From Tetrahymena elliotti 4EA (lineage: Eukaryota > Ciliophora > Oligohymenophorea > Hymenostomatida > Tetrahymenidae), in assembly GCA_000231825.2 (NCBI GenBank), contig JH720343.1, positions 578,095 to 642,094 on the forward strand: DNA of 64,000 nucleotides, read 5' to 3'. The notes beneath the pieces are model-generated. The model was not told where the DNA came from and ran no database searches. It saw only the letters and a list, made by a program, of their open reading frames with translations. Shown here piece by piece: positions 1-11,536 of the stretch (position 1 is its first letter; the number at the start of each line of letters is the position of its first letter). The position numbers and the translations under genes were made by a program.

Positions 1-1173
1 TCCCTAATTATCTTCTTTATTATTATCCATAATTCAAACAGTTATTTCACTAGTATATTAATCAGATTTCAGTTAAATTTATTTTTTTAAATATCACCTT
101 AAATGTCTATGGTTTTTACGCTTCAAGGATATCCTATTTGATTTTTTTTAGTTTTTAAGGATTTATAAAAATATTAGTTAATTATCTTTTAATCAAAATA
201 AAATCATGATATTTTTTGTTAAAAAAACCTTTGGTTTGGCTGTTAGAATATTTAATTTTTAAAATTCTTTTATTTTTGTAATTAAATAAATTGTTTAATA
301 AAAATCAATAATTATTACCATTTTTTATCACTTTTTTTTGATAATATTAGGATAAACTCTTTAACTAAAAATAAAGTTATAAATATTTAATTATTTTTTA
401 AGAACTGGTGAATAAAATACTTTTGTAATTACATTTCATTCAAGATTTCAATTTGTAATTATTTATTTATTATTATAATAATAATATTAAGAAGAATTAT
501 TTTATGAGATTTTGAAAAAGTAATAAAGATAAAATTATCTATTGATTATTAAATAAAATCTTAATATTTTTTGTTGTGTACAAAAAACTAATATTTATCT
601 AATCAATTTTTTTATACAAAAAAGATAATGAAATTCTAGAAAAATTACAATTTGAAAAATTTATTATTGATTTGTTATCATTTTGCTAAAGAGGCAGTTT
701 AAATTCTTTCTGAAATAATGCTTCTTAAATCATAAAAGATGCATAATTGATAATTTTGATTATTTTAATTAATAAAAATGAAAAAATTTCTTGTATTATT
801 TAATGTAAAAATACTTGGTAACATTTAACTTTCTTCAATAAATTCAATTCAGAATAATTTTAATTAGTGAAAAGCATTTGTTTTTGTAGATTTATAAAAA
901 TGATAAAATAGATGTTTAAAATAGAAATTAAATTTGTTATATATGTTATATACTTTTAATTAATTTAGTAAAAATTCCATAAATTAATTCTGGATTAATA
1001 TTTTTTATTTGTGAACATCAGACTCATCTGATGAAATCTCTTGCATTGCATGTAGATAATAATTCATATTTCATAGATCATAAATTTTAGTTATAGTTAT
1101 CCAGTTAAATAAACAAAAAAACTATTAGAAAACTTGTAAAGTAAAAAAAAACTAAAGGTATTAATATTAATAG
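1..1173. other. AT-rich noncoding stretch
   Basis: No convincing coding exon was found on either strand. The stretch is homopolymer-rich A/T with frequent TGA in all frames. It precedes the kinase gene and probably contains that gene's promoter and, at its left, the end of an unseen neighbour. Confidence 0.6.
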
Positions 1174-3217
1174 ATGTTTGGAGACTATGATGAGCTAGAT
1201 TCAACTTTTCAAAAAGAAAAGAAAGTAAGACTTGACTATTTTATTTTTTTATTGATTGATTGGTTCATAATTTCATGTAAGTATGTAAGCGAGATAATTT
1301 AGCTTTTCTCACATTTTTTGCATTATTAAAACTAAAAAATGTACAAAAATAAATCTTTATTTTTTGAATTGCAATATAAGATTAAGATATTTATAAATGG
1401 GAACCCATTGTCTAATCCTCTGCAATTAAAAATAACTAATTCAGTGAGATTCAAAGATATACACAGATAACTTGATGAGAAATATCCTGGATATTTTAAG
1501 GAGCTCAAACTATTCAACTAAGAGGGTGTAGAATTAAATTCTGATGACCTTTAATACATCAAAAATGGAGCATAGCTGTTTGCATCAGCAGGTAATCTTC
1601 TTAAGAATTTATCCCTGATATCAAAAATATTTTTAAAATGAAAATTTATTTATGTTTATAAATTTAGGAGAAGATTTTGATTCAAATTCTACTTTTTCAG
1701 AGTATGATATGGTAAAAGAATTAGGATAAGGCGGTTTTGGAAAAGTTCTTTTAGGTGTACATAGAACAACAAAAGAAAAGGTGGCCATCAAAGTAGTTAA
1801 AACAAATTTGATTGGTATACATAAAATAATTTTGCTTTTCTTATGATTTTAAATGATTACTATTTTATGAGCTAGAGTTAAGCTAATTATGTGATTTGTA
1901 ACATTAAAAATAGGTAATGCCTAAGATATTGACATGGTCTTTCGTGAAGCAGAAATCATGAAATCTTTAATTCATAAAAATATAGTGAGGATTAAAAATT
2001 GCTTTACACTAGCCAATATGCAAGTAGTTTTCATTATGGAATATTTAGAAGGAGGTGAATTACTAGCAAGGTTAGAGTCATAGAAGAGATTCACTGAATA
2101 GGAAGCTAAAGGGTATTTTCGTTAAATAGCAGATGCAATGTCGTATTGTCACAGGAACAAACTAATTCATAGAGACTTGAAATTAGAAAATATATTATTA
2201 ACAAGCAGTTAATCTAATGAAGTTAAAGTATTTATGACACTTAATTTAATTCTTGTTATTCATTTTTTTTTATTTTGCCAAATTAATCTTTTAATTTTCC
2301 AGTCAGTATATTTTTTTTAATTACACTAGATAATTGATTTTGGTATTGCAGGAAGTATAGCTAATGTAAATATCGATAATCTAGATGCAGGCTCTTTGAG
2401 ATATATGGCTCCTGAAGTTCTTTCTTAAAAAATAACCAAACTGACTAGTGCTATTGACGTTTGGGCTATGGGTATAATTTTATATTGTATGTTAATAGGA
2501 GAGCTCCCATTTTATGCAGAGTCAAATTCAGTGAGTAGAGATCTTATTTGTGAAGGAAACTACACGATACCTCCCTAAATATCAAAAACTCTCTCTACTG
2601 AATGCAAAAACTGTCTGAAATCTATGTTGGACACAAATCCAGAAACTCGTATATCTACTGTAGATTTAATGAACCATCCATGGTTAAGTGAAAAGAAAAT
2701 ATATGAAAAATTTGAAGAACATAAAGAGAGTTCTCATAATGAAGAAGAAGTATAAGGAAATAAAAAGTAGATAGAAATGCCATAGATGTTAAAGTAAACT
2801 GCAGCATAAAAATCAGCTAGTAGAACAAATTCACTTAATTCAAAAACAGTTTATTAAAATAAAATAAATGTAAATCCTTCTCCTAAGCCATCATCTTCAT
2901 TTAGATCAAATTCAAATAATCACTTTGCAGCAAAAAGTAATTAAATATAAATCTAATAAAATTCTCCAAAAAACTAACTAATCATTATTTTACGCTAATT
3001 AATAAAGATTTAGGATCATCATCAACTCAAGTAAATACAAAAATCGCCGTCAAATCCTCATTCTAAAAAAAATGAAACTAGTTTTAAGAACCTTTAAAAA
3101 TATAAACTTTAAAAACTTTTTCGAAAAAAATATTTGTATGATTATTAATTATTCAAAAACATGAGCATATTAAATTATTTATTGATATTTTATTTTAAGT
3201 ATCTTTTCTCATTTTGA
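1174..3217 (+). CDS. CAMK-like protein kinase with N-terminal doublecortin/ubiquitin-like region
   Basis: Five exons are inferred: 1174-1224, 1303-1591, 1668-1814, 1914-2227 and 2330-3217. They sum to 563 codons in one continuous frame (562 aa). Residues of about 30-110 resemble a doublecortin or ubiquitin-like fold (FING-type strand, a DIHRQLDEKYPGYF segment, then LFNQEGVEL and KNGAQLF). The kinase domain spans about 125-388, with glycine loop GQGGFGKV, VAIKVVK lysine, HRDLKLEN catalytic loop, DFG, a short activation loop, APE, and a WxxG-type helix (VWAMGIILY). All catalytic residues are present, so it should be active. The tail (about 390-562) is Ser/Gln/Asn-rich and low complexity. Doublecortin domains bind microtubules in DCLK kinases, which suggests a cytoskeletal or ciliary role; that is inference. 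The first exon is uncertain: an internal ATG at 1339 in the same frame is the alternative start. Confidence 0.8.
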
Positions 3218-3948
3218 AATAGTGTGGTTTATCTCATTTCTATTTTAGTATTAAAAATGATTTACGTTGAGCTCTTAAAACTCTTTATTATTGGTTTTGG
3301 TTAAGTTTTATCTTTAGAACTCTTTTAATCAAGGTTTTTGAAAAATTTATTAATATCGTCTTTAACAAAAGTATTTTTGAATACCCTTTTTTAGAATTTT
3401 AAGTTCAAAAATAATGACAAAAATTATCAAAAATTCATTTTTAATTTTTGTTGATAATTTATGAACCAAAAATATTAAAATTGAATAAATATCCAAGATT
3501 CAGTAAAAAATTTCATGCTTTTATTGTTTTGCTAGATTGTTTACTTTTATTATAGAAATTAATAAACAATTAATTAACAAATAAATTATTAAGGGATAGC
3601 TATTTTATTTAAAATAATAATTGAAATTAATTAATATTAAAGCTAATACTATTCAGTTAATAAATTATTTTAAAAAATAAGATTTAACTTAATAAAATAT
3701 TTTGAAAATTTCTACTATTTAATTTTTTTTTTCATTTAAAAATGATTAATAATGAATAATTTTTCAAATATGTTTAGAAAAAATAACTTTTGCTGGACTT
3801 AATCTTAATCTTAATTGTTATTATATTAAAATATATACTAATTAATTAATAAGATTTACAAGTAGTAGTAGTTGTTTTTGATATTTATCTATAACAAATA
3901 TATTAAAAGAAACACCAATTAAATATTAAAAAAGAGCTCAAAACTTTA
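3218..3948. other. Intergenic AT-rich spacer
   Basis: This separates two genes on the same strand. No coding signal or RNA gene was recognised. It should hold the 3' end of the kinase transcript and the promoter of the coiled-coil gene. Confidence 0.6.
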
Positions 3949-6390
3949 ATGAGCTAGAGTAGCATAGACTTCAAGGAATTTTAAGTCTTTGAAGAGCATT
4001 TATTTGAAGAGATCGAACTTGAAAGCATTGTTAAATTATAGTTTAATGAGGAAACTTTGAAAAAAAACTTTGAAGTCCTGATAAAAATCTTAAAAGATTT
4101 AAAGATAGGAGTTGGCAAATCAAATTAAAGATCAGCTTAAAATGAAAAGGATATCAAAGAATTATAAAGAGATAACTAGCAATTGAAGAAAGATGTAGAA
4201 GGATTAAAGAAAGATGTAGAAGGATTGAAAGATTAAAACTACAATTTATTGGATGAAATTTAAAAATTAAAAGAGAAAGATGAACTACAACAATAGGAAA
4301 TTAATTAGCTAAAAGTGATTAATTAAAATTATTTATTACAATAATTTTAATTCATTTTTCTTAAAATTTTAGGATGATAATAAAGCAAACCAAGACAAAA
4401 TAGAAGAATAATAGAAGGTTATTGATGACCTTTCTAAGGATAATTAAAAGAATAAAGAAGATATTGCATATTTGATGGATGAATTAAAAAAACTCAAAAG
4501 TGAAATAGATTCTATTAAACTCCAAATGAGCTTGTTTAGTGGTAAAGGATCAGGAGTAGATGGTAATATTGCTGAGGTGTAAATAAAATTAAATGATTTT
4601 ATTTTTCATTAAAATAGAGGATGCATTGTCAAAATTATTGAAAGAAATCCAGAAGATCAAAGATGAATATGTAATTAATTTTTGAGTTGAAGATTATGTG
4701 TTGTTTAAATAAGTTAGTTTTATTTTCTTAACTTAGATTATCTAACTCAAAAGGTAACTAAAATAGAATATAGATAATAAGTCACAATCTTTTAAGAAGA
4801 TATTGACTGGATTAAGGATGAGTTAGAAAAACTTAAAAAGTAGCTAGAATAATTGAAGAATGAGATGGCTGTTCTTTCAGAAGTTAAGGATTTAAGTAAC
4901 TTAAAAGATTAAATCTCTTCTATACTTAATCGATTAAAAGTCATTGAAGCATCTCTTAAAGATAAAGTTGATTATGAAATTTTCGAGTAACAAATCAACT
5001 ACCTCAAGTAATTAATTGCCAGCTTAGGAAGGTAAAAAAATTTAATTGATATGATATTAATTTTAATCTAATATGTATTATTAAAGTGGTGGTAAGGAAA
5101 TAACTCAGCAAATTATTCAACCAGGACTTTCTGCAAAAGAAGCTGCTTTGTTAAAAGAGCTTGATAAGAGAGTTTCTGATTTAGAAGATGCTATTAGAGA
5201 GCTTAGAAAAGATTTAAAAGATCACAAAAATGAATATGGGGATTATACTTAAAAGACTAACGGCAGACTTGATAAAATAGAGGATTTATTATCATAGCTT
5301 CAAAAATAAAGTAATCAATTAAATCACGAATAATACTTATTAAGTAATTTATTAATTTTAATAATTTAGTTGCTCTTATGAAATAACTAAAGGATTAATT
5401 GGATAAACTTAGTTAAGCCCATTAGGAAACCAATAATATTGTAAAATTATTGATTAATTGATTAAAGTTTGATTCTAAAAATTGTTTAAAAATAGGCTCT
5501 TACTAATCAGCAAAAGATTAAGGAACTTTAAAAATTATTAGATTAATTGTATTAACTTTTCAGAGAAAATAAACCTGAGGTTATATTAAATTAAGGTGGT
5601 GGTATTTCAGAAGAATATCTTGAGTCAAGACTCAATTAATTAAGAGATGAGCTTTTAAGACTAATTAAGGATTTGAGAGATTAATTGAATGATAAAGTAA
5701 GTTATCCTGATCTGTATAAATCAGAAGCTCTTATCATGAGTAAGCTTGATTAAGTAGCAGAAGCTATTCTTAAAAAGTGTGCAGATAAATCTGAAACTAA
5801 AAAAGCTTTAATATATTTAGAGAAAAAGGTAAAAAAAATTATTATTATTTGCTTTATTAATAGTAACATGATAAATTATATAAAATTAGATTAATCAATT
5901 ATTCTTCCTTCTTCAAGAATTAAAAGGGAATGGAAATGGTAAAGATAAGCCTAGAGAAGAAGATGCTCTATTAGCTAGAAAGCAGTTATGGAGTTGTGTT
6001 TCTTGTGATAAAGCTTTAGATGAATACAATGGAAGATTAGGAGATCACAAATATTGGGTAAATAAATATATATTAATATCTTAAATTTATTTTTGAATTT
6101 TTAATTAAAAATAGGGATAATTCCCTCCTAAAGAGACAACTCCTGAAAGACTAGGAAAAGTAAATAATATTTATGATGAAAACAACTTTAAAATTTTTAA
6201 TTTTATGATAAAATAGTTTGGAAAATAGTTTAGATTTATGTAAGAGAAATAATTGATGAGAGAAAAGTAATTCGAAAAGTAAAAACTTGCTTAAAGTACT
6301 CATCACTTTTCACAAAGGTTTAAGAATTTACCAGGATAACAAATGGAAGATGGCGAATTACCTTAAATTTAAGCAAAAGCTACTTATTGA
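3949..6390 (+). CDS. Coiled-coil protein with DUF4795-like C-terminal region
   Basis: This multi-exon gene starts MSQSSIDFKEF. Inferred introns include 4315-4372, one ending at 4619, one near 4671-4755, and several more to the end. Most of the protein is heptad-patterned coiled coil rich in Lys, Asp, Glu and Leu (for example DELEKLKKQLEQLK). The last third changes character: an ADKSETKKAL segment, a helix ending in LARKQLWSCVSCDK with a Cys-x-x-Cys pair, then LDEYNGRLGDHKYW and a basic tail. From memory this order (coiled coil, ETKKAL-like helix, SCxSCD motif) resembles DUF4795 proteins such as QRICH2 of sperm flagella. The family call is tentative and was not checked by a search. A ciliary structural role would follow if it holds. 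The two splice acceptors near 4619 and 4755 were chosen only because they keep the frame. Confidence 0.65.
4186..4227 (+). repeat. 21-bp in-frame duplication encoding a repeated heptad
   Basis: Two copies of a 21-bp unit encode KKDVEGL twice, differing at the last base. Because 21 bp equals one heptad, the duplication keeps the coiled-coil register. Confidence 0.8.
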
Positions 6391-7115
6391 TTTTTTTTTG
6401 TGTTTTATGTATGAGTAACAAATATAATTTTCATTTACAAATTTTTATCAAAAAATTAATTGTATCAAAATAAGTAATCATCAAGTTATTTATAAAAAAA
6501 TGTTGCTTTAAGCTTGAAAAATATATATGAATTTATGAGGATTGATTGATTATTCAAAATAAAGTAAAATGTTTAAAAATTTAAAAGAGTTAAAATAAAA
6601 ATAAAAGAATGGGTAATAAATAGCTTTAGTCAAAATTAAGAAATCTCAGAAATGGTTTGAAATATTAAATTTTTTAATTACATTTTTTGTAATATTTGAA
6701 ATGATTTTTTTTGTTTTTCACACAACCATTTAAAGTTTATTCAATTTTTTTAAAAATTTTGAAGATACTTTTTAAAGTAAAAATAAATTTAAGGAATCTA
6801 TTTGAAATTTAAAATCTAAAAAAATATAAAAATTCATAAAATAAAATGAAAAACAGAAAAGGAAATAAAATGAAAAAAAAGAGATAGATGAATAATCTTT
6901 AAAGAGTAAATTTACAATACAAGTATTTGTAATATTTAAAACATTTATTTTATAATCTTAAAGATATTTATATTAATTAAATTTGAGAAAAGTATGTTTA
7001 GTTTTTAAAAATTTTTTGATAAGTCTTCAATTTTATATTCTACATTTATTTAAATAGTTATAATTAGAGTAATTTTAAATTCCAAAAATAATTGATTTAC
7101 TATACTTGATATAAT
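6391..7115. other. Convergent intergenic region
   Basis: This lies between the 3' ends of two converging genes. It is A/T homopolymer sequence with no coding signal seen, and presumably holds both transcript ends. Confidence 0.6.
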
Positions 7116-10100
7116 TCAATATTATTTTCTCTTTTTCTGAATATTGTCTTAAATGAAGTAATTGTCATTATTACTATTTTAGATAATACTTCCAATTGGT
7201 TATTTAATTGTATTGTCATCGTTATGTTGCTATGGAAGTATATCAAAGAGCGATAAGCCTGTCTAATTTTAATTATTTTAATTCATAAATCCATTGTCAC
7301 GAACTAGTGGCTACTAGATTTAGTGATTTTATAAATGTTAATTTCCAGGTTAGTTCATTGGGTGTGCATGGTGATGTATAGGGTTATTTTAAATATCATT
7401 TGCATTAAAATTATTAATTGAGTTATTGGGTTGAGGAGGTTGATTTGAATTTTACATTTAATTTGGGAAATATGGAGGCTAAGAAATTTAGAAAACTGGC
7501 TAGTACACTCTGTAATTTTAGAATTGAATTTAATTATAGAAATTCTAGGCGGGATCATCAGTTAAATTACCTAAACCATTGTCACTTCCTCCAAACTCAG
7601 GATTTTAGAAATTATTTTTCAAATATTAAGGGATACCTCCAACATTGTTATTATTATTTTGATAAGATTGAGCACTACCCAAGGCATTGTTTGCTTATAA
7701 AATTTGTGAAGGAGTCATCATTTATTAGTTAAAACTTTAATAATTGTTAACAGTTAATGATTAGCTACCATTTCCTGTATTAAATTATCCAGAAAAGCTA
7801 TTTGCCATTTATTAGCTTGTAATTTAATTATACTTTCTTTTCATAGAATTGAGCTCAGGTTATTGTCTTTTCTATTATTATAAGAAATTATATTATTTAA
7901 ATTTAATTAAATTATATTATTTAAATTTAATTGGATCAATAGTTCAAATAAAAATTATAATTCCAAGAAATCTTTTAAAATTAAAGCTATTTTACCTTAT
8001 CTATAAAATCGATTAATTTTCCAACTTAAGTGGCTGTTAGCAAAGGAGAAATTTTATCAACTAAATTTTCTACAGAAGTAGTTTTAGTAATCCATTCTTT
8101 TTAAATATTCTTCATTTCTCTAAAGGCTCTTTAATTTAGTAAAAATAGTTTAGATTTTGGTGTCTAATATTAAAGGCTTACTTTTTAAAAGATTTTCTAT
8201 GCTCCAAGAACTTCTTTAAAATGGGAAGGGCACTGTAAATTTAGTTATCGTTTTCAGGTAACCCAATAGTGTCTTTAAAAATTTCTACACATCTGTTGAA
8301 CTCTTCATCTAAAGATAAAGAAAATTTTCAGAAAATATTCAAAATAATGATTTGAAAATTAATACCATCATCTTAGTTTTGTTCGTATCCATATAAGAAG
8401 TATTCATAATTGTTCTCTAAGAAAGATTTATACATATGCTTAAAGAAAAGGTTAATTGCATGTTATCTAATTCTTCCAGTTGCTCCTAATCTTAACTATT
8501 ATTATTATTTCATAATTTAATTAACTAGACTCTATAAATTAGAATTTTACTCTAAATGAATCTACAACTAAGTTTAACTCGTCTTCATTTGGCTTGGGTT
8601 CAGTTATATTTTTTTAGATTTTTTCTATGAAATTTAATCTTTCAAGAACCAATCCCCTCAACTATATTTTTTAATATGAAATAAGTTCGATTCTTGTGAA
8701 AATAATAATAATACATAAGGATTATGTGAGAGTATGCTAGAAATACCAGATTAGCTCTTTTCTATATAAACACAAACTTCTTCTATTTCTTTGGTTAATT
8801 CAGTAACCTTTTTTTATAAAGTTTAAAAATTTGTCAATTAATTTGTGCAAAGCTATTTTTAAATTATTACCTTTTTTTCAAGTAAATCAATGTAAATTTT
8901 CTTTCTTTGTCTTGAGTTTCTTGCAGACTCTCTATTCTTTTTTAACCTTTTGTTTTCCTCAGAATCATCTTTAATTTCTAAAGATTTTGAATTAGAATCT
9001 CCTTCTCCGTCATCATCACTTTCTCTTATTTCTTGCTTAATGTTTCCACTATAGAATAAATTTATAAATTAATCTACTTTTTTACTTTCTTAAATAAATT
9101 GTGAATAGTAATATTAATAAAACAAACCTTTTTTCATTTCCCATATTTTGTAAATCACCGTTTGACTAGATAACGTTCATTAAAGAGGAAATCTTCTTGA
9201 TGTAAGTATTTTTAACATTACTTTTGATAGTAGAGATCTGTATATTTGGGTTAGAAGCTAACTTTGCTAAACCTTCTGCTGAGTTATTCCTAGAAATAGT
9301 AGGATTATTAGGAGCTTACTATGGTTGCTATTGGCTCTACTAGCTTTTGTTAAAAAAAAGAATTATAAAATCTAATTTAAGAGTTTAATACTCTGTCTAC
9401 AAATTTGAATAATATTTATTTAATAATAATTACTATTAAAAACTATTTGCATTCATGAGTAAAGGGGGATTGCTGTTGAACATAGGGCCCATATCATTCA
9501 AAGACTTAGACTACTTTATTTGATTTGTTTTTGACTTGGAAGATTGAGCTATTTTTATATAATAAATATTTTAAAGGATTTGATTTGATTGATCATCTTT
9601 TTAATCAATCTAAAAAATATTTACAATTGAATTTTTCTGCATTGCTGTTTTAACTGTTCTTTTTCCTATTAATTAAAGTATTATTAGTCATTGTAAAACT
9701 TTCATTTCTAAAGCTATTTTAAGTATTTTTAGCTAATCGTTAAAGTTACCCATAATTTTATTAGGCTGCTGCATAATTAATATTTTATTAGCCAAAATAT
9801 TGATTATTTCCATTGCTATAGTTTGACCCATTATCTTTATCGAGTCCTAGCATCTATCCATCTAAAAGATCTTACTGGTTGCCCATGAAAATAATATCTT
9901 AAACTCCTTAATATAACTCATTTGAGAGGTGAGGCCTTTTTAAAATTTAAATAGTATTAATGTTGCAGATATTTTCATAGCAATAATTTTGCTTTAAAAA
10001 TGATTCATAATTATTTGCATTTTAAAAGATGCTTTTTTAATAATATATGTTGAAGCAAATTGAATAAAAGTGTGCAATTGTATTACTATTATTATTGATT

Positions 10101-10196
10101 AAGTTGATTTCTTCTTTCTTAAGCAGAGACCTCATTACCTTCATAAATGAGTAATGTAGGCTCAAATGTTACCTTCTTTTGTTAGTTGTTAATCAT
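7116..10196 (-). CDS. bZIP transcription factor with Gln/Asn-rich ends
   Basis: Read on the minus strand. The N-terminal region is Asn/Gln-rich (QQPQQAPNNPTISRNNS). An acidic stretch (SDDDGEGDSNSK) is followed by a textbook basic region KKNRESARNSRQRKK, with invariant Asn and Arg nine apart, then the zipper IYIDLLEKKVTELTKEI, encoded around 8800-8980. A conserved-looking region follows: VVDSFRLRLGATGRIRQ, then a helix ending LTATQVGKLIDFIDK. The C-terminus is a long Gln/Asn-rich tail ending near 7116. About eight introns are inferred, including one splitting the zipper after LLEKK and one after VVDSFR. It should bind DNA as a dimer in the nucleus. The same C-terminal domain and three intron positions recur in the gene at 31469-33677. 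The start at 10196 is the first in-frame ATG; the frame stays open further upstream (CDQERRYNYYKK), so the true start may lie higher. Confidence 0.85.
7885..7932. repeat. 24-bp exact tandem duplication in an intron
   Basis: Two identical, abutting 24-bp units lie in the intron that follows the LIDFIDK segment of the bZIP gene. They are noncoding and A/T only. Confidence 0.85.
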
Positions 10197-10957
10197 TTAT
10201 TAGCTCTAATTTGACTTTAGATACTGGTGAATGTATTCTTTAACCTTTCTATCTTTTTTATAATAGTTGTATCTTCTTTCTTGGTCACAAAAAGTAATAT
10301 TACTTTTAATTTTTGGTTTTAACAATTTTTTTTAATTTTTTTTTGTTTTTGTGCTTCGTATATTGTACTTAGTTTTTATTTAAGAGTGACGTCTCCATTC
10401 CAAATAATAAAAAAGCAATCTATTAAATTACAAAGTGATCCTTATATAAATTGATATTTGTTTGTTTAAATAAAAAGTAAAATGATAAATAAACAAAGGC
10501 AAGAATTAATTTTCTAAGAAACTAACAAATAAATAATCTTCTCAAAAATTTATTACAAAATTTCAAATAGCATTGATCTATAAAAATTATTAATTTCGCA
10601 AAGTGAAATTTCTACGAAACTAATATTAACTTACAAAGAGACAAATAGATAATTTAGATGCATTATAAACCTAACATTTTTGAGATGTATTTATTAAAAA
10701 TTTACCTCCAATTTGTGTCAAAACCAACCTATCTCGCAAACTAATAAATAATTTTTCATATTATATTCTAAAATTACACTAGAACTCCTTCCAATTTTCC
10801 TCCTCTCTGTTCATGACAGCAATTTATCTAAAATTATAATTATTTTACTAAATAAATTTTCCATTTATTTTAAAATGATATTAAACATATTTTATAGTGC
10901 AAAAAAACAAGTATTTATCATAAAAATTCATATTAATTCTAAAAAATATTTTAATTT
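10197..10957. other. Upstream region of the bZIP gene
   Basis: AT-rich, with an alternative ATG on the minus strand near 10395 in a different frame (METSLLNK). It holds the CRE-like octamer described separately. No other gene was recognised. Confidence 0.5.
10387..10394. promoter_or_regulatory. CRE-like octamer TGACGTCT upstream of the bZIP gene
   Basis: It matches the bZIP/CREB palindrome TGACGTCA at 7 of 8 positions and sits about 190 bp upstream of the chosen bZIP start. In such AT-rich DNA a GC-containing octamer is uncommon. Autoregulation by the bZIP protein is a guess. If translation starts further upstream, the site could instead be transcribed. Confidence 0.3.
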
Positions 10958-11536
10958 ATGCATCGAACCCCATATAGCAGAATGATTTATGGAAAAGAGA
11001 CACAGGTATGTTAAGAAATAATTTTTTTATAAAAATTGATGAATGTTTCTTCATACTTAATATTGTTTTCAAATATTCAATAGTATTTTGATATTATATC
11101 ATTATACTCGCAATCGGAAAGTTTTATTATTTACTTTATTAATAGTATATCAAAAGACTTTCACTTTTGCAAAAATAAGTAAGACTATCGCAAATTTATT
11201 ATTTTTCTTAATTATAAATTACAATCTAAATAATTCAATTCTATTTGCTATTTATAGGAGGTATGTTAGAACTAGAACTACACCTATTTTTTGTAAGAAA
11301 TTAATTTTTATACTATTAAGTAACACCATTAAAATGTAAATTAATATAAAAATAGGCTAACTACTTTATCTCTTTTTAAGTAAGAGCTTTCTATCTATAT
11401 CTTTTATCAAAGGAAAACAACTAAAAAATTATTTAGTTTTATAATAATTATTTCATTTTCTCTTTATAAAGTTGAAACAAATAATTATATTGTAAATATT
11501 AATTAAATTACTAAACTAAAATAAATTTTTTCATGA
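10958..11536 (+). CDS. Candidate small spliced gene, unknown function
   Basis: A less AT-rich short exon at 10958-11005 (MHRTPYSRMIYGKETQ) ends at a good GTATGT donor. The acceptor TTCAATAG at 11083 joins it in frame to a segment open to TGA at 11534-11536. Inside that segment a further intron is likely, from GTAAGA near 11179 to TTTATAG near 11256, before an RYVRTRTTP segment. That intron would change the reading of the 3' part and its stop. No family was recognised, and the sequence is short, so it may not be a gene. Confidence 0.3.

Noticed and set aside
7418..7732. Plus-strand open frame of 104 codons
   Set aside because: It is the reverse shadow of the Gln/Asn-rich C-terminal tail of the minus-strand bZIP gene. 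The tail has in-frame TAA/TAG glutamine codons, which create open frames on the other strand.
10958..11010. Minus-strand GGGGTTCGATG resembling a tRNA T-arm
   Set aside because: The bases flanking the TTCGA loop do not pair and no acceptor or anticodon stem can be drawn, so it is not a tRNA gene.
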